Shown: positions 9,157 to 23,262, counted from the first letter of the stretch. The stretch: 64,000 bases of DNA from Sedimenticola selenatireducens DSM 17993 (GCF_000428045.1 NZ_ATZE01000003.1:58301-122300), one strand, 5' to 3'. Numbers and translations are program-made. Notes: a model not told the origin generated them from the letters alone.

Positions 9157-10271
9157 TCGCAATGTGGCAACGTATTCTGGCCCTGGTGGTGAAGGAGTTC
9201 CTGAACCTGTTCAAGGACAAGCAGAGCCGTTTCGTCACCATTGTACCGCCACTGATTCAGTTGGTGGTGTTCGGCTATGCGGCCTCGTTCGACCTCAACC
9301 ATGTGCCCTACGCGGTCTATGACCGGGACCAGGGTCAGGCCGGCCGGGCATTGATGGCGACATTCTCGGGCTCGCCCAATTTCCAGTTGCGGCATATCGT
9401 GCAGCGACAGGATGAGATCGCGGACCTGCTGGACAACCGCGAGGTACTGCTGGTCCTCCAGCTGGAACCGCGCTTCAGCGAAAAGCTGGCCGCCGGCGAA
9501 CCGGCCCAGGTTCAGGTCCTGGTGGACGGGCGCAATTCCAATACCGCGCAGATCGCGGTCAACTATGCCGGCACGGTCATCGGCAATTTCAATGAACAGT
9601 GGATTGCCAGGCACGGGCTGGATGCACCGCCGGCCCACCTGGTGAGTCGTGCCTGGTTCAACCCCAACCTGGAGAGCCGCTGGTTCTTCATTCCCGGACT
9701 GGTGGGCCTGCTGACCCTGGTGGTCACCATGGTGGTAACTTCCCTGTCGGTGGCCCGGGAGCGGGAGCAAGGGACCTTTGATCAACTGCTGGTGACGCCG
9801 CTGCGACCGTTTGAGATTCTGATCGGCAAGGCGACACCCGGTTTCGTGGTGGGACTGGCCGAAGGGAGCCTGGTGATCCTGCTGGCCCAGGTCTGGTTCG
9901 GCGTGCCGCTGGTGGGTGAGTTGGGTGTCCTCTACCTCGGACTGGTGTTGTTCCTGCTGGCGGCCATCGGTATCGGACTCGCCATCTCGTCACTGGCGGT
10001 AACCCTGCAGCAGGCCCTGCTTGGCGGTTTCCTGTTCCTGGTGCCGGCGGTCATCCTGTCCGGTTTCGCCACGCCCATCGCCAATATGCCCTGGGCGGTG
10101 CAGATGATCACCCTGCTCGATCCCCTGCGCTATTTTCTGATCGTGTTGCGGGGGGTATTTCTGGAAGGGACACCGCTGTCGATACTGGTGCATCAGCTGT
10201 GGCCGCTGGCGCTGATCGCCGGCTGTACCCTGAGCGCGGCGGCCTGGTTGTTCCGGCATCGCCTGTATTGA
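9153..10271 (+). CDS. ABC-2 type permease (YbhR-like)
   Basis: 372 residues with the same architecture as the preceding permease: N-terminal TM, periplasmic domain, and C-terminal TM bundle with the coupling element AREREQGTFDQLLVTPL. A GTG at 9153 overlaps the upstream TGA (GTGA); an ATG at 9162 is the alternative start. It closes the four-gene exporter operon; no terminator was seen before mnmG. Confidence 0.92.
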   Translation: MIAMWQRILALVVKEFLNLFKDKQSRFVTIVPPLIQLVVFGYAASFDLNHVPYAVYDRDQGQAGRALMATFSGSPNFQLRHIVQRQDEIADLLDNREVLLVLQLEPRFSEKLAAGEPAQVQVLVDGRNSNTAQIAVNYAGTVIGNFNEQWIARHGLDAPPAHLVSRAWFNPNLESRWFFIPGLVGLLTLVVTMVVTSLSVAREREQGTFDQLLVTPLRPFEILIGKATPGFVVGLAEGSLVILLAQVWFGVPLVGELGVLYLGLVLFLLAAIGIGLAISSLAVTLQQALLGGFLFLVPAVILSGFATPIANMPWAVQMITLLDPLRYFLIVLRGVFLEGTPLSILVHQLWPLALIAGCTLSAAAWLFRHRLY

Positions 10272-10350
10272 GTTCGGCCGGCTGCCTGTTCCAGCCGGAT
10301 GCCCACAGGGGGTACACTAGCCGGCTGAATCGTTCTTGTTTCGAGTAATC

Positions 10351-12222
10351 ATGTTTTATTCCGATAGCTATGAGGTGATTGTGGTGGGCGGTGGCCACGC
10401 CGGTACCGAGGCGGCCCTGGCGGCGGCACGCATGGGCGCGCGCACCCTGCTGCTGAGCCACAGCATTGAGACCCTGGGACAGATGAGCTGCAATCCCGCC
10501 ATCGGCGGCATCGGCAAGGGCCACCTGGTAAAGGAGGTGGATGCCTTGGGCGGCGTCATGGCCCGGGCCACCGACCGGGGCGGTATCCAGTTCCGCATCC
10601 TCAACGCCAGCAAGGGGCCGGCGGTGCGCGCCACCCGCGCCCAGGCGGACCGGGTGCGCTACAAGGCGGCGATCCGCTTTGCCCTGGAGAATCAGCCGAA
10701 TCTGGATCTGTTCCAGCAGGCGGTGGATGACCTGATCGTGGAGGGGGAGCGGGTTACCGGCGTGGTGACCCAGATGGGGCTGAAGTTTCAGGCACGCGCG
10801 GTGGTGCTGACCACCGGCACCTTTCTCGGCGGGCGCATCCATATCGGACTGAACAATTACGAGGGTGGACGGGCCGGTGATCCCCCGGCCAATGCGCTCT
10901 CCAGGCGGCTACGTGAGCTGCCATTCAACGTGTCGCGGCTGAAGACCGGCACCCCGCCGCGCATCGACAGCCGCACCATCGACTACTCCCGACTGGCCAA
11001 GCAGCCGGGGGACGACCCGGCGCCGGTCTTCTCCTTCATGGGTTCGCGGGAGGAACACCCGCGCCAGGTCAGCTGCCACATCACCCATACCAACGAGCGC
11101 ACCCACGAGATCATCCGCAGCGGCATGTCTCGCTCGCCCATGTACACCGGGGTGATCGAGGGCGTGGGGCCGCGTTACTGCCCCTCCATCGAGGACAAGG
11201 TGGTGCGCTTTGCCGACAAGAGTGCACACCAGATCTTCATCGAACCGGAGGGGCTGGAGTGCAACGAGGTTTACCCGAATGGCATCTCCACCTCCCTCCC
11301 CTTCGATGTGCAGTACGCGCTGGTGCGCTCCATGGAGGGGTTTGCCGAGGCTCGCATCATGCGCCCCGGTTACGCCATTGAATACGACTTCTTCGATCCG
11401 CGGGATCTGCGCCCCAGCCTGGAGACGCGCTTTATCGAGGGGCTGTTCTTCGCCGGCCAGATCAACGGCACCACCGGCTATGAAGAGGCGGCGGCACAGG
11501 GGCTGCTGGCCGGACTCAACGCGGTATTGAAATTACGTGACCAGGCGGCGTGGTGCCCGCGCCGCGATGAGGCCTATCTGGGCGTACTGGTGGATGACCT
11601 GATCAGCAAGGGGACCCAGGAGCCGTACCGCATGTTCACCAGCCGCGCCGAGTTCCGGCTGCTGTTGCGCGAGGACAACGCCGACCTGCGTCTGACCGAA
11701 CAGGGGCGCCGGCTGGGGCTGGTGGCGGATGAACGCTGGCAGCGTTTTGAACAGAAGCGCGAGGCGATCGAGCGCGAACAGCAGCGGCTGCGGGATATCT
11801 GGGTGCAACCCAACAGTCCGCTGGCCGAACAGGTGACGGCGCTGTTCGACAGCCCGATATCCAAGGAGACCCGGGCGCTGGACCTGCTGGCACGTCCGGA
11901 TGTGGACTATGCGCAGCTTTGCAGCCTGCCGTCGCTGGGACCGGCGCTGGGCGACGGCGAAGCGGCAGAGCAGCTGGAGATCCAGGCCCGCTATGCCGGT
12001 TATATCAAGCGTCAGCAGGTGGAGATCGACCGGCTGCAGGCGAATGACGCGTTGAAATTGCCGGACAGTTTCGACTATGCGGCCGTGCGCGGACTCTCCG
12101 CCGAGGTGCGGGAAAAACTGATCAAACGCCGTCCGGCCACCATCGGTCAGGCGAGCCGGATTCCGGGCCTGACGCCGGCCGCTATCTCACTGTTACTGAT
12201 TCACCTGAAGCGTAAATCATGA
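10351..12222 (+). CDS. mnmG: tRNA uridine-5-carboxymethylaminomethyl modification enzyme MnmG
   Basis: 623 residues, the normal length. With MnmE it installs the (carboxymethyl)aminomethyl group on U34 of certain tRNAs. The FAD-binding dinucleotide motif [18 protein letters not shown] is at the N-terminus; [23 protein letters not shown] follows as two conserved blocks, and the C-terminal helical MnmE-binding domain is complete. I start at the ATG at 10351 ([15 protein letters not shown]) rather than an upstream in-frame codon. The stop forms ATGA with rsmG. Confidence 0.97.
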   Translation: MFYSDSYEVIVVGGGHAGTEAALAAARMGARTLLLSHSIETLGQMSCNPAIGGIGKGHLVKEVDALGGVMARATDRGGIQFRILNASKGPAVRATRAQADRVRYKAAIRFALENQPNLDLFQQAVDDLIVEGERVTGVVTQMGLKFQARAVVLTTGTFLGGRIHIGLNNYEGGRAGDPPANALSRRLRELPFNVSRLKTGTPPRIDSRTIDYSRLAKQPGDDPAPVFSFMGSREEHPRQVSCHITHTNERTHEIIRSGMSRSPMYTGVIEGVGPRYCPSIEDKVVRFADKSAHQIFIEPEGLECNEVYPNGISTSLPFDVQYALVRSMEGFAEARIMRPGYAIEYDFFDPRDLRPSLETRFIEGLFFAGQINGTTGYEEAAAQGLLAGLNAVLKLRDQAAWCPRRDEAYLGVLVDDLISKGTQEPYRMFTSRAEFRLLLREDNADLRLTEQGRRLGLVADERWQRFEQKREAIEREQQRLRDIWVQPNSPLAEQVTALFDSPISKETRALDLLARPDVDYAQLCSLPSLGPALGDGEAAEQLEIQARYAGYIKRQQVEIDRLQANDALKLPDSFDYAAVRGLSAEVREKLIKRRPATIGQASRIPGLTPAAISLLLIHLKRKS

Positions 12223-12860
12223 CCGATCAGCAGAACCAGTGGCGGCACCAACTGAGTGAGGGACTGCGGATCATGGCGATTGATCTGTCCGAGAGGCGGC
12301 AGCAGTTGTTGCTGGATTACCTTGCCCTGCTGTTGAAGTGGAACAAGGCATTCAACCTCACGGCCATTCGTGATCCGGGCGAGATGGTCCCCCGCCAGTT
12401 GCTGGACAGCCTCTCCATTCTGAACCTTGTGCAGGGTGAGCGGGTGCTGGATGTGGGCACCGGCCCTGGGCTGCCGGGGATACCGCTGGCCGTGGCACAG
12501 CCGGATCGGCAGTTTGTGCTGATCGACTCCAACGGCAAGAAAACCCGCTTTGTGCAGCAGGCGGTGGTGGCCCTGGGACTGGATAATGTGCAGGTGGTGC
12601 GCACCCGTGTCGAGGCCTATCAACCGGATGCCGGCTTTGACACCATCACCTCGCGTGCCTTTGCCGCCCTGCCAAAGATGGTGCAACTTACCCGGCATCT
12701 GCTTGCCGACCAAGGTCGACTGCTGGCGATGAAAGGGACTGTGCCAACAGATGAAATCGCCGAACTGGCGGCTGAAGGTTACCGGGTCGAGGTCGCGGCA
12801 TTGAGCGTGCCCGGCAGTGGCGGCCAGCGCCACGCCCTGCTGGTGGAGCCCGGACACTGA
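12219..12860 (+). CDS. rsmG: 16S rRNA (guanine-N7) methyltransferase RsmG
   Basis: 213 residues; methylates G527 of 16S rRNA. The SAM-binding motif [16 protein letters not shown] is at residues 76-91, with the preceding [13 protein letters not shown] typical of RsmG. The start overlaps mnmG (ATGA). mnmG-rsmG-parAB-atp is the classic origin-proximal order, here interrupted by three small genes. Confidence 0.97.
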   Translation: MTDQQNQWRHQLSEGLRIMAIDLSERRQQLLLDYLALLLKWNKAFNLTAIRDPGEMVPRQLLDSLSILNLVQGERVLDVGTGPGLPGIPLAVAQPDRQFVLIDSNGKKTRFVQQAVVALGLDNVQVVRTRVEAYQPDAGFDTITSRAFAALPKMVQLTRHLLADQGRLLAMKGTVPTDEIAELAAEGYRVEVAALSVPGSGGQRHALLVEPGH

Positions 12861-12921
12861 CCGGGAGTGCGATTAACTACGGCTGTTTATCCGCGTTCAT
12901 GCGCGGCTAATGGAGAACAAC

Positions 12922-13371
12922 ATGCAGATCTGGGTTGATGCGGACGCCTGCCCCAATGTGATCAAAGAGATCCTGTTCCGGGCGGCCGAGCGGTTGGAAA
13001 TAGCGCTGATTCTGGTGGCCAATCAGCCGGTCAGAACCCCGCCCTCTCGCTTGATCCGCTCCATCCAGGTGTCGGCCGGGTTCGATGTGGCGGACAATGA
13101 GATAATTCGTCAGGCAGAGGCGGGTGACCTGGTGATCACCGCCGATATCCCGCTCGCCTCCGGAGTGATTGAGAAAGGGGCTTATGCGCTGAATCCCAGG
13201 GGTGAGCTGTATACCCGGGAGAATATCCGCGAACGGCTGACCCTGCGGAATTTCATGGATGAACTGCGCGGCAGTGGGGTCAACACCGGTGGTCCGCCGG
13301 CCCTGGACAAGGGGGATCGTCAGGCCTTTGCCAATCAGCTGGATCGCTTTCTGGCCCGGGGCGGCCCCTGA
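12922..13371 (+). CDS. yaiI: YaiI/YqxD family protein (UPF0178)
   Basis: 149 residues beginning [18 protein letters not shown], nearly identical in pattern to E. coli YaiI. The fold is a PIN-like / NYN-type nuclease-like domain with conserved acidic residues ([12 protein letters not shown]). The ATG at 12922 has GGAG 6 bases upstream; the in-frame ATG at 12910 is part of that ribosome site. The biochemical role is not established for the family. Ends 10 bp from the convergent DUF3461 gene. Confidence 0.92.
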   Translation: MQIWVDADACPNVIKEILFRAAERLEIALILVANQPVRTPPSRLIRSIQVSAGFDVADNEIIRQAEAGDLVITADIPLASGVIEKGAYALNPRGELYTRENIRERLTLRNFMDELRGSGVNTGGPPALDKGDRQAFANQLDRFLARGGP

Positions 13372-13381
13372 TCCGGACCCA

Positions 13382-13762
13382 CTACTCCAGGTTTTCGATA
13401 TCAGATCGGAGCTGGTCCAGTTTGCGCACCATCACCTTTTCCAGGTGGTCGATATCGCCCAGGATGCGTTTTTTGAAATCAGACACGCTCTCTTCATGCT
13501 GCACCAGCTTGTCCAGCTCCCGGGAGAGTTTCAGCATGGTGGGTGAGATCTCGCTGATCTCTTTGTATTTATGGGTACCGCTGTCCACCAGCACCATCTT
13601 CTTGGCGCGGCCGTGGCGGAACTTCATGCTGTGGGCGAACAGCTCGCCTTTTTTACGTTTGAAATAGATTTTCAGAATGTCCTCATCGCCCTCCTGCCGC
13701 AGGGTATAGCGTTCGATCTGGTCGAGGTCGGTAACGCCCAGCTCTCTCAATGTCTCATACAT
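13382..13762 (-). CDS. DUF3461 family protein
   Basis: 126 residues, full length for the family. Begins MYETLRELGVTDLDQIERYT and contains the conserved KIYFKRKKGELFAHS and VLVDSGT segments; the C-terminal third is predicted coiled coil. A soluble cytoplasmic protein of unknown function, widespread in gammaproteobacteria. Monocistronic by appearance. Confidence 0.85.
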   Translation of the reverse strand: MYETLRELGVTDLDQIERYTLRQEGDEDILKIYFKRKKGELFAHSMKFRHGRAKKMVLVDSGTHKYKEISEISPTMLKLSRELDKLVQHEESVSDFKKRILGDIDHLEKVMVRKLDQLRSDIENLE

Positions 13763-13926
13763 GGATAGTTCCTTGCCGTCGGACGGCGTCTCCGGGTGAA
13801 GGGTCAGTGGTTTTAAATATGCGTTAGTGCCGGGGGAACTGCAAGCCGGGGGAACCGGCTTGCCGGTGGTGGAATCCAGGAGCGATAATCTTCAGCATCA
13901 TCAGAATCCGGGCAGCGAGGCGGGAC

Positions 13927-14220
13927 ATGACATCAAGCGTGGCGGGTAAATGCTGGCATTGTGGTAGCGAACTGTCGGTTCACGAGTATGGCCGTGAGAC
14001 GATCTGTCTGAAGTGTGGTAAGCCGACCCGGGTGTGCAGGAACTGCCGCTGGTATGATCCGGCCTTCACCAACCAGTGCCGGGAGCCGCAGGCGGAAAAG
14101 GTGCAGGACAAGACCCGCGCCAACTATTGTGACTTTTTTGAACCGACCGCCGATCTCAAGGGAGCTGGAGAAGCCGCCGGCGGGGATCAGCGGCAGGCGG
14201 CGGAAGATCTGTTCAAGTGA
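13927..14220 (+). CDS. Small zinc-ribbon protein of unknown function
   Basis: 97 residues with two CxxC pairs, CWHCG (residues 9-13) and CLKCG (27-31), then CRNC (37-40) and two further cysteines (C50, C67), so seven or eight potential zinc ligands. The C-terminal 25 residues are low complexity. No membrane segment. The ATG follows GGCGGGAC, a modest ribosome site. It precedes parA by about 180 bp on the same strand. The family is conserved by impression but I cannot name it. Confidence 0.75.
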   Translation: MTSSVAGKCWHCGSELSVHEYGRETICLKCGKPTRVCRNCRWYDPAFTNQCREPQAEKVQDKTRANYCDFFEPTADLKGAGEAAGGDQRQAAEDLFK

Positions 14221-14396
14221 TGGCCGGACCGGGATGGGGAGCCGATTGCCCAACTTGCACACAAAAGCCCCGGTGATCCGGTCAAAGTTCGTGCATCTGC
14301 TCCGCTTTCTGATATTCTGAACGGCCCGTTGGACAACGCGGGACGGGTAAGTTTTTGGGAACCTGGGATGGCCGGGTACTAGCGCGGAAATGGGCT

Positions 14397-15182
14397 ATGG
14401 GTCGAATAATCTGTGTCGCAAATCAGAAAGGTGGGGTCGGCAAGACCACCACGGCGGTGAATCTGGCGGCGTCATTGGCCTCGTTCAGACGGAAGGTGTT
14501 GCTGGTGGACCTGGATCCACAGGGCAATGCCACCATGGGCAGCGGTGTGGACAAACACGATCTCGACAACTCCAGCTGCGATGTGCTGCTGGGCGAAGCG
14601 AGTTTCAGCGACACCGTGGTGAAAACACCCGCCGCCGGCTTCGATGTGCTGCCGGCCAATGCCGATCTCACGGCGGCCGAGGTGGGGCTGATGAACGTCC
14701 CGCTGAAGGAGAAGCGGCTGAGCCTGGCGCTGGCTGGCGCCAAGGATCGCTATGACTATATCGTCATCGACTGCCCTCCCTCGCTGAATATGCTGACGGT
14801 CAATGCCCTGGTGGCGGCCGATGGCGTGCTGATCCCGCTACAGTGTGAATACTATGCGTTGGAAGGTCTGTCCGCCCTGATCAATACCATCAAGCAGATC
14901 CAGGGCAGCCGCAACAGTCAGCTGGTGATCGACGGCATTGTCCGCACCATGCATGACCCACGCAACAACCTCACCAACGAGGTATCGGCTCAGCTGATCC
15001 ACCACTTTGGCGACCAGGTGTTCCGCACCATCATTCCACGCAATATCCGGGTGGCCGAGGCGCCGAGTCACGGGCTGCCGGTTTTGCTGTATGATAAGGC
15101 GTCGCGCGGCGCGGTATCCTACCTGGCCATGGCCAGCGAACTGATGCGCAGACAGGAAAAACGCATGGCTGCGCCAGCCTGA
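14397..15182 (+). CDS. parA: Chromosome partitioning ATPase ParA (Soj)
   Basis: 261 residues. The deviant Walker A KGGVGKTTTAVNLAASLA is 12 residues from the start; Walker A' LVDLDPQGNATMGSG and Walker B YIVIDCPPSLNMLTVNAL follow. ParA forms a DNA-bound ATP dimer that moves ParB-parS complexes for chromosome segregation. The ATG at 14397 gives the canonical N-terminus MGRIICVANQKGG; an upstream in-frame start at 14355 adds 14 atypical residues. Forms an operon with parB 55 bp downstream. Confidence 0.96.
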   Translation: MGRIICVANQKGGVGKTTTAVNLAASLASFRRKVLLVDLDPQGNATMGSGVDKHDLDNSSCDVLLGEASFSDTVVKTPAAGFDVLPANADLTAAEVGLMNVPLKEKRLSLALAGAKDRYDYIVIDCPPSLNMLTVNALVAADGVLIPLQCEYYALEGLSALINTIKQIQGSRNSQLVIDGIVRTMHDPRNNLTNEVSAQLIHHFGDQVFRTIIPRNIRVAEAPSHGLPVLLYDKASRGAVSYLAMASELMRRQEKRMAAPA

Positions 15183-15237
15183 ACAAGACAAGATCCCGCT
15201 TGCCTTCGGACGAGCGCATCCCGACAGAGTACTGAAC

Positions 15238-16122
15238 ATGGCAGCAAAAAAAAGAGGTCTCGGACGCGGACTGGACGCCCTGCTGGGGAACAGCGCTGAC
15301 AAGGAAGAGCAGCAGACATCCGAGACGGGCAGTTCGGCCAACAGTCTCACCAGCCTGCCGGTAGACCTGATCCGCCGCGGCCGCTATCAGCCGCGGCGGG
15401 ATTTCAATCCCGACAGTCTTCAGGAACTGGCCGACTCCATCGCTGCCCAGGGCGTGGTACAGCCCATCGTGGTACGCCCGGTGGATGGCAACCAGTATGA
15501 GATCATTGCCGGCGAGCGACGCTGGCGCGCCTCGCAACAGGCCGGGCTGAGCGAGATACCGGTCGTCATTCGCGACGTCAATGATCAGACCGCCATGGCC
15601 ATGGGGTTGATCGAGAATATCCAGCGCGATGACCTCAACCCGCTGGAAGAGGCAGGTGCCCTGCACCGGCTGCTGAACGAATTTGAGCTGACCCACCAGG
15701 AGATTGCCCGGGCGGTGGGCAAGTCCCGCACTACCGTGACCAACCTGTTGCGCCTGCTGGAACTGAATCCGGATGTGAAGGCGATGATCGAGGAGGGACG
15801 CATCGAGATGGGCCACGCCCGCGCCCTGCTCGGCCTGAAGGATGCACTGCAGAGTGAGGCGGCGCGCCAGGTGAGTCTGCAGGGCCTTTCCGTACGGGAG
15901 ACGGAAAAACTGGTCAGGCGGCTGCAGGGCGAAAGCGCTGAGCCGACCAAGGCGAAACAGCCGCTACGGGAGGATCCCAATATCCGCTCACTGGAAACCG
16001 ACCTCACCGAGCGCCTTGGCGCCCGGGTCAAGCTGCAACAGGGCGGTGGCGGCAAGGGGAAGCTGGTGATCAGCTACAACAGCCTGGATGAGCTGGACGG
16101 GATTCTGGAGCATATTCAGTAA
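15238..16122 (+). CDS. parB: Chromosome partitioning protein ParB (Spo0J)
   Basis: 294 residues. N-terminal basic start [17 protein letters not shown], the CTPase/ParB box with GERRWRAS (residues ~92-99), [14 protein letters not shown], a central HTH for parS binding ([20 protein letters not shown]) and a C-terminal dimerisation domain. I looked for a parS palindrome in the window and did not recognise one. Confidence 0.96.
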   Translation: MAAKKRGLGRGLDALLGNSADKEEQQTSETGSSANSLTSLPVDLIRRGRYQPRRDFNPDSLQELADSIAAQGVVQPIVVRPVDGNQYEIIAGERRWRASQQAGLSEIPVVIRDVNDQTAMAMGLIENIQRDDLNPLEEAGALHRLLNEFELTHQEIARAVGKSRTTVTNLLRLLELNPDVKAMIEEGRIEMGHARALLGLKDALQSEAARQVSLQGLSVRETEKLVRRLQGESAEPTKAKQPLREDPNIRSLETDLTERLGARVKLQQGGGGKGKLVISYNSLDELDGILEHIQ

Positions 16123-16194
16123 TTCGATCAGCATGGGGCGGGAAACCATCAATCGTTTTTCACGCTCCAATCAAAAAATTTATTCGCCCATCGT

Positions 16195-16223
16195 TTGACC
16201 TTATACAACGCAACATTTATACT
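16195..16223 (+). promoter_or_regulatory. Sigma-70 promoter of the atp operon
   Basis: TTGACC (16195-16200, 5/6), a 17-bp spacer and TATACT (16218-16223, 5/6), about 45 bp before atpI. This is the best sigma-70 promoter match in the window. Confidence 0.8.
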
Positions 16224-16269
16224 GCGCCGGCTTTTTAAGTGCGGTTTTTAACTGCTGGGGATCGTTTTG

Positions 16270-16638
16270 ATGCATCTGGCAGATAAGCGCCAAGCCTATC
16301 GCACCGTCCTGGCACAATTGGTAACGACATTGACTGCGGCCCTGCTTCTGCTGATGGTTGCGGGCGACGTTTATGCCTATTCCGGGCTTGCGGGGGGGCT
16401 GATAGCAACCCTGGCGAACGCCTTTTTCGCCTTTCGGATATTTGTCCGATACACCGCCCAGGAGCCGGGCAGACTGCTGGCTCGCTTCTATGGCGCAGAG
16501 ATCTTGAAACTCGTGTTGACGGGTTTGCTTTTTGCAGGGGCCATCCTCTGGATCAAGCCGCTGAGTGTTGGCGCACTGTTTGGCATCTTTCTGCTGGTAC
16601 AGCTGATGCCGATCGCAGTGGTTCAACTATTGGATTAA
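16270..16638 (+). CDS. atpI: ATP synthase accessory protein AtpI
   Basis: 122 residues with four predicted TM helices, in the standard first position of the atp operon. AtpI assists c-ring assembly and may have ion-channel activity. ATG at 16270 preferred; a TTG directly before it is in frame. 27 bp before atpB. Confidence 0.85.
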   Translation: MHLADKRQAYRTVLAQLVTTLTAALLLLMVAGDVYAYSGLAGGLIATLANAFFAFRIFVRYTAQEPGRLLARFYGAEILKLVLTGLLFAGAILWIKPLSVGALFGIFLLVQLMPIAVVQLLD

Positions 16639-16644
16639 CAATAA

Positions 16645-17526
<882 letters not shown>

Positions 17527-17538
17527 TTTTTTTCGTAG

Positions 17539-17823
<285 letters not shown>

Positions 17824-17881
17824 TTTTGGCTACCAACGAACATACTGACTATCATCTCGTCAAAAGCGAGGTAAATCCGGG

Positions 17882-18352
17882 ATGAACATAAATCTGACTC
17901 TTATTGGTCAGCTTCTCTCCTTTGCGGTGTTTGTGTGGTTCACGATGAAGTTCGTCTGGACTCCCATCATGGGCGCCCTCGACACTCGTCGAAAGGAGAT
18001 TGCAGACGGCCTGGCAGCCGCGGAACACGGTCAGCACGAACAGGAGTTGGCCAAGGAACGCGCCAAAGAGGCCATCCGTGAAGCGAAAGGCCAGGCGGCA
18101 GAAATCATTAACCAGGCTCAGAAGCGTGCTTCCGAGATTGTCGATGAATCCAAAGGCAACGCACGTTCCGAAAGCGAACGTATTCTTGCTGCTGCCCAGG
18201 CGGAGATCGAGCAGGAGACCAATCGTGCTCGTGAACAGCTGCGTCAACAGGTGGCTGAGCTGGCGGTATTGGGTGCAAGCAAGATTCTTCGCAAGGAGAT
18301 TGATGCTGCGGCCCATAAGGATATCGTCGAACAACTGGCTCAACAGATCTAA
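17882..18352 (+). CDS. atpF: ATP synthase Fo subunit b
   Basis: 156 residues: one N-terminal TM helix (about 5-25) and a long charged coiled-coil stalk that links Fo to the F1 delta subunit. Exactly E. coli length. ATG after a weak ribosome site. Confidence 0.97.
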   Translation: MNINLTLIGQLLSFAVFVWFTMKFVWTPIMGALDTRRKEIADGLAAAEHGQHEQELAKERAKEAIREAKGQAAEIINQAQKRASEIVDESKGNARSESERILAAAQAEIEQETNRAREQLRQQVAELAVLGASKILRKEIDAAAHKDIVEQLAQQI

Positions 18353-18361
18353 GGCGCTGCT

Positions 18362-18901
18362 ATGGCTGGAGAAACAACCACAATAGCCCGTCCTTACGCG
18401 GAAGCGGTATTTAACCGGGCCAAAGAGACCGATGCACTAGGTCCCTGGTCGGAAACTCTTGAGTTTCTTGAGGCAGTGGTTGGCGAACCAACCATGGCCG
18501 GGGTTATCACCAATCCCAAGTTCGACAGATCCAGCCTGACGGATCTGATTATCGAAATTGGCGGTGACCACTTCACCGAAGAGGGCAAGAACCTGGTCAA
18601 GGTGCTGATAGCGAATGGTCGTCTTACCCTGGCGGGTGAGATCGCCAAACTCTATGAGCAACTGAAGGCCAAAAGTCAGCGGATACAGCATGTGCACGTA
18701 ACCTCTGCTTTTGCCCTGGAGCCGACTCAGGAAACCCAAATAGCCGATGCGCTGAAAGCCAAACTGGGATACGACATTACCATCACAAGCGAAGAGAATG
18801 CAGAGCTGATAGGCGGCGTTCATATTCGTGCCGGTGACATGGTAATCGACGGTTCCGTCAGCGGGCAGCTGCAGCAACTGGCGAACGAATTAGGAATCTA
18901 A
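18362..18901 (+). CDS. atpH: ATP synthase F1 subunit delta
   Basis: 179 residues. Begins with the typical [16 protein letters not shown] and ends with the conserved [19 protein letters not shown] region. Connects the b stalk to the top of alpha3beta3. Follows atpF by 9 bp. Confidence 0.97.
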   Translation: MAGETTTIARPYAEAVFNRAKETDALGPWSETLEFLEAVVGEPTMAGVITNPKFDRSSLTDLIIEIGGDHFTEEGKNLVKVLIANGRLTLAGEIAKLYEQLKAKSQRIQHVHVTSAFALEPTQETQIADALKAKLGYDITITSEENAELIGGVHIRAGDMVIDGSVSGQLQQLANELGI

Positions 18902-18914
18902 GCGAGAAGCCATC

Positions 18915-20456
18915 ATGCAACTCAATCCATCCGAGATCAGCGAACTGATCAAAAACAGGATCGAAAAGTTCGATCTGAAGACTGAAGCCCGCAACGAGGG
19001 CACCATCATCAGTCTGACCGACGGCATTGCCCGCATCCACGGTCTCGAAGACGCCATGTCTTACGAGATGCTGGAGTTTCCCGGCAACACCTTTGGTCTG
19101 GCACTGAACCTGGAGCGCGACTCCGTGGGCGCGGTAATCCTGGGTGAATATACCCACCTTACCGAGGGCGATGCGGTCAAGTGCACCGGCCGCGTACTGG
19201 AAGTGCCCATTGGTGAGGGCCTGCTGGGGCGCGTGGTTGACTCCCTGGGTAACCCGCTGGACGGCAAGGGAGCCATCGAGTACACCGAAACCTCTCCAAT
19301 CGAAAAAGTGGCGCCGGGTGTGATCGAGCGTAAATCGGTTGACCAGCCGGTACAGACCGGCCTCAAGGCGATCGACGCCATGGTACCGGTGGGTCGCGGC
19401 CAGCGTGAGCTGATCATCGGCGACCGCCAGACCGGTAAGTCTGCCATCGCCATCGACGCCATCATCAACCAGAAGGGTACCGGCGTTAAGTGTATCTACG
19501 TGGCGGTGGGCCAGAAGAACTCCACCATCGCGCAGGTGGTGCGCAAGCTCGAAGAGCACGGCGCCATGGAACACACCATCATCGTGGCTGCACCCGCAGC
19601 GGATTCGGCCGCGATGCAGTTCATTGCGCCCTACTCCGGCGCCACCATGGGCGAGTACTTCCGGGATCGCGGTCAGGATGCCATGATCATTTATGACGAT
19701 CTGACCAAGCAGGCCTGGGCCTATCGTCAGGTATCGCTGCTGCTGCGTCGTCCCCCCGGTCGTGAAGCTTATCCCGGCGATGTGTTCTACCTGCACTCCC
19801 GTCTGCTGGAGCGCTCCGCGCGAGTCAATGCCGAGTTCGTGGAGAAGTTCACCAACGGTGAGGTGAAGGGCAAGACCGGTTCACTGACCGCCTTCCCGAT
19901 CATCGAGACCCAGGGTGGTGACGTGTCCGCCTTCGTGCCGACCAACGTGATCTCCATTACCGATGGCCAGATCTTCCTTGAGGCCGATCTGTTCAACGCT
20001 GGCATCCGTCCTGCGATCAACGCCGGTCTGTCGGTCTCCCGAGTGGGTGGCGCGGCCCAGACCAAGATCATCAAGAAGCTGGGTGGTGGTGTACGACTGG
20101 CGCTGGCCCAGTATCGCGAGCTGGCGGCTTTCTCCCAGTTTGCCTCCGATCTGGACGATGCTACCCGCGCCCAGCTGGAGCGTGGCGAGCGTGTCACCGA
20201 GCTGATGAAACAGCCGCAGTACAGTCCGCTCTCCATTGCTCAGATGGCCACCTCACTGTTTGCTGCCAACGAAGGCTATCTGGATGACGTCCCCGCCAAC
20301 AAGATCGTTGATTTCGAGGCGGCGTTGCACTCGTATATGGGCAGCAACCAGAAGGCACTGAGCGATCAGATCAACGCATCGGCCGATTACAATGACGAAG
20401 TTGCCAAGTCACTGCATGACGCCATCAAGGACTTCAAAGCCAACCACACCTGGTAA
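18915..20456 (+). CDS. atpA: ATP synthase F1 subunit alpha
   Basis: 513 residues, the canonical length. Walker [15 protein letters not shown] near residue 169, the arginine-finger region [17 protein letters not shown], and an N-terminal delta-binding segment. Non-catalytic nucleotide-binding subunit of F1. Confidence 0.98.
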   Translation: MQLNPSEISELIKNRIEKFDLKTEARNEGTIISLTDGIARIHGLEDAMSYEMLEFPGNTFGLALNLERDSVGAVILGEYTHLTEGDAVKCTGRVLEVPIGEGLLGRVVDSLGNPLDGKGAIEYTETSPIEKVAPGVIERKSVDQPVQTGLKAIDAMVPVGRGQRELIIGDRQTGKSAIAIDAIINQKGTGVKCIYVAVGQKNSTIAQVVRKLEEHGAMEHTIIVAAPAADSAAMQFIAPYSGATMGEYFRDRGQDAMIIYDDLTKQAWAYRQVSLLLRRPPGREAYPGDVFYLHSRLLERSARVNAEFVEKFTNGEVKGKTGSLTAFPIIETQGGDVSAFVPTNVISITDGQIFLEADLFNAGIRPAINAGLSVSRVGGAAQTKIIKKLGGGVRLALAQYRELAAFSQFASDLDDATRAQLERGERVTELMKQPQYSPLSIAQMATSLFAANEGYLDDVPANKIVDFEAALHSYMGSNQKALSDQINASADYNDEVAKSLHDAIKDFKANHTW

Positions 20457-20493
20457 GCATGACGTCCATAAAGCTGAAAGATAAGGTTTAATC

Positions 20494-21354
20494 ATGGCAG
20501 GCGCAAAAGAGATACGCACCAAGATTGCCAGCATCAAGAATACGCAGAAGATTACGTCTGCGATGGAGATGGTGGCAGCTGCCAAGATGCGCAAGGCGCA
20601 GGACCGGAAGAACGCGACGCGTCCCTATGCGGACAAGATGCGGAACGTCATCGGCCATCTGTACCATGCGCATCCGGAGTATACCCACACCTTTATGAAG
20701 GAGCGCGATGTCAGCCGAGTCGGCTATATCGTCATCTCTTCGGACCGTGGGCTCTGCGGCGGCTTGAACAGCAACCTGTTCCGCAAGCTGGTCAGGGAGA
20801 TCAGAAAGCAGCAGGAAGCAAGTATTCAGGTTGACTTCTGCACCATCGGATCCAAATCGCTGGGCTTTTTCAAGCGCTTTGGCGGCAAGGTGCTGGCCCA
20901 GGCCACGCATCTGGGGGACGCACCCCATATCGAGCAGTTGATCGGTACGGTGAAGGTGATGCTCGATGCCTATGAAAACGGTGAGATCGATCGTATCTAC
21001 GTGGCCTACAACGGGTTTGTGAATACCATGACCCAGGATCCTACCATTGAACAGCTGGTGCCGATCGCCGGTCAGAGCGATCAGGAGCTGAAGCATCACT
21101 GGGACTATATCTACGAGCCTGATTCCAAAGAGGTTCTGGATGGCCTGCTGACCCGCTACATCGAATCCCTGGTCTACCAGGCGGTGGTGGAGAACGGGGC
21201 CTGCGAGCAGTCCGCACGAATGGTGGCCATGAAGGCGGCGACCGATAACGCAGGCAACCTTATTGATGAGCTGCAGTTGGTCTACAACAAGGCGCGTCAG
21301 GCAGCCATTACCCAAGAGATCTCCGAGATCGTGGCCGGCGCCGCAGCTGTATAA
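20494..21354 (+). CDS. atpG: ATP synthase F1 subunit gamma
   Basis: 286 residues forming the rotary central shaft: an N-terminal helix ([20 protein letters not shown]) and a C-terminal helix ([20 protein letters not shown]) in the usual antiparallel coiled coil. [10 protein letters not shown] is the conserved Rossmann-like element. Followed by a 69-bp gap with a small hairpin before atpD. Confidence 0.97.
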   Translation: MAGAKEIRTKIASIKNTQKITSAMEMVAAAKMRKAQDRKNATRPYADKMRNVIGHLYHAHPEYTHTFMKERDVSRVGYIVISSDRGLCGGLNSNLFRKLVREIRKQQEASIQVDFCTIGSKSLGFFKRFGGKVLAQATHLGDAPHIEQLIGTVKVMLDAYENGEIDRIYVAYNGFVNTMTQDPTIEQLVPIAGQSDQELKHHWDYIYEPDSKEVLDGLLTRYIESLVYQAVVENGACEQSARMVAMKAATDNAGNLIDELQLVYNKARQAAITQEISEIVAGAAAV

Positions 21355-21384
21355 GCCCTTGTGTAGAACAGGTTAAGTTTTTAA

Positions 21385-22800
<1,416 letters not shown>

Positions 22801-22819
22801 TCAAGTCCGGAGAAACTAA

Positions 22820-23242
22820 ATGGCCATGACTATACATGTCGACATCGTCAGTGCAGAGGGAGCGATCCATTCCGGCCAAGCCGAGATGGTCTACGCCCCC
22901 GGCGTGATGGGTGAATTGGGTATCGCCCCAAGACACACGCCGCTGGTGACGCACCTGAAGCCGGGTGATGTGCGAGTGGACAACGGTAAGGAGATGATGC
23001 ACTTCTACGTCTCCGGCGGCATTCTGGAGGTTCAACCGCATGTGGTGACGGTACTGGCCGACACGGCCGTCCGTGCAGCCGATCTTGATGAGGCCGCCGC
23101 CATCGAAGCCAAACGCCGGGCTGAAGAAGCGCTGGCCGGTCAGAAGGAACAGTTCGAGTATGCCAAGGCGCAGGCCGAACTGGCCGAGGCCGTAGCCCAG
23201 CTGCGGGCGATCGAGAAGCTACGCAAGATCAAGAAGTCCTGA
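22820..23242 (+). CDS. atpC: ATP synthase F1 subunit epsilon
   Basis: 140 residues: an N-terminal beta-sandwich ([20 protein letters not shown]) and two C-terminal helices that form the inhibitory hairpin. Last gene of the atp operon, followed 20 bp later by the terminator. Confidence 0.97.
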   Translation: MAMTIHVDIVSAEGAIHSGQAEMVYAPGVMGELGIAPRHTPLVTHLKPGDVRVDNGKEMMHFYVSGGILEVQPHVVTVLADTAVRAADLDEAAAIEAKRRAEEALAGQKEQFEYAKAQAELAEAVAQLRAIEKLRKIKKS

Positions 23243-23262
23243 TCCAACGCTGTGCAGAACAA

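Noticed and set aside
10272..16195. Chromosomal origin (DnaA boxes) or parS site near mnmG-parAB
   Set aside because: Gene order suggests origin proximity, but I found no TTATCCACA cluster and no parS-like palindrome here.
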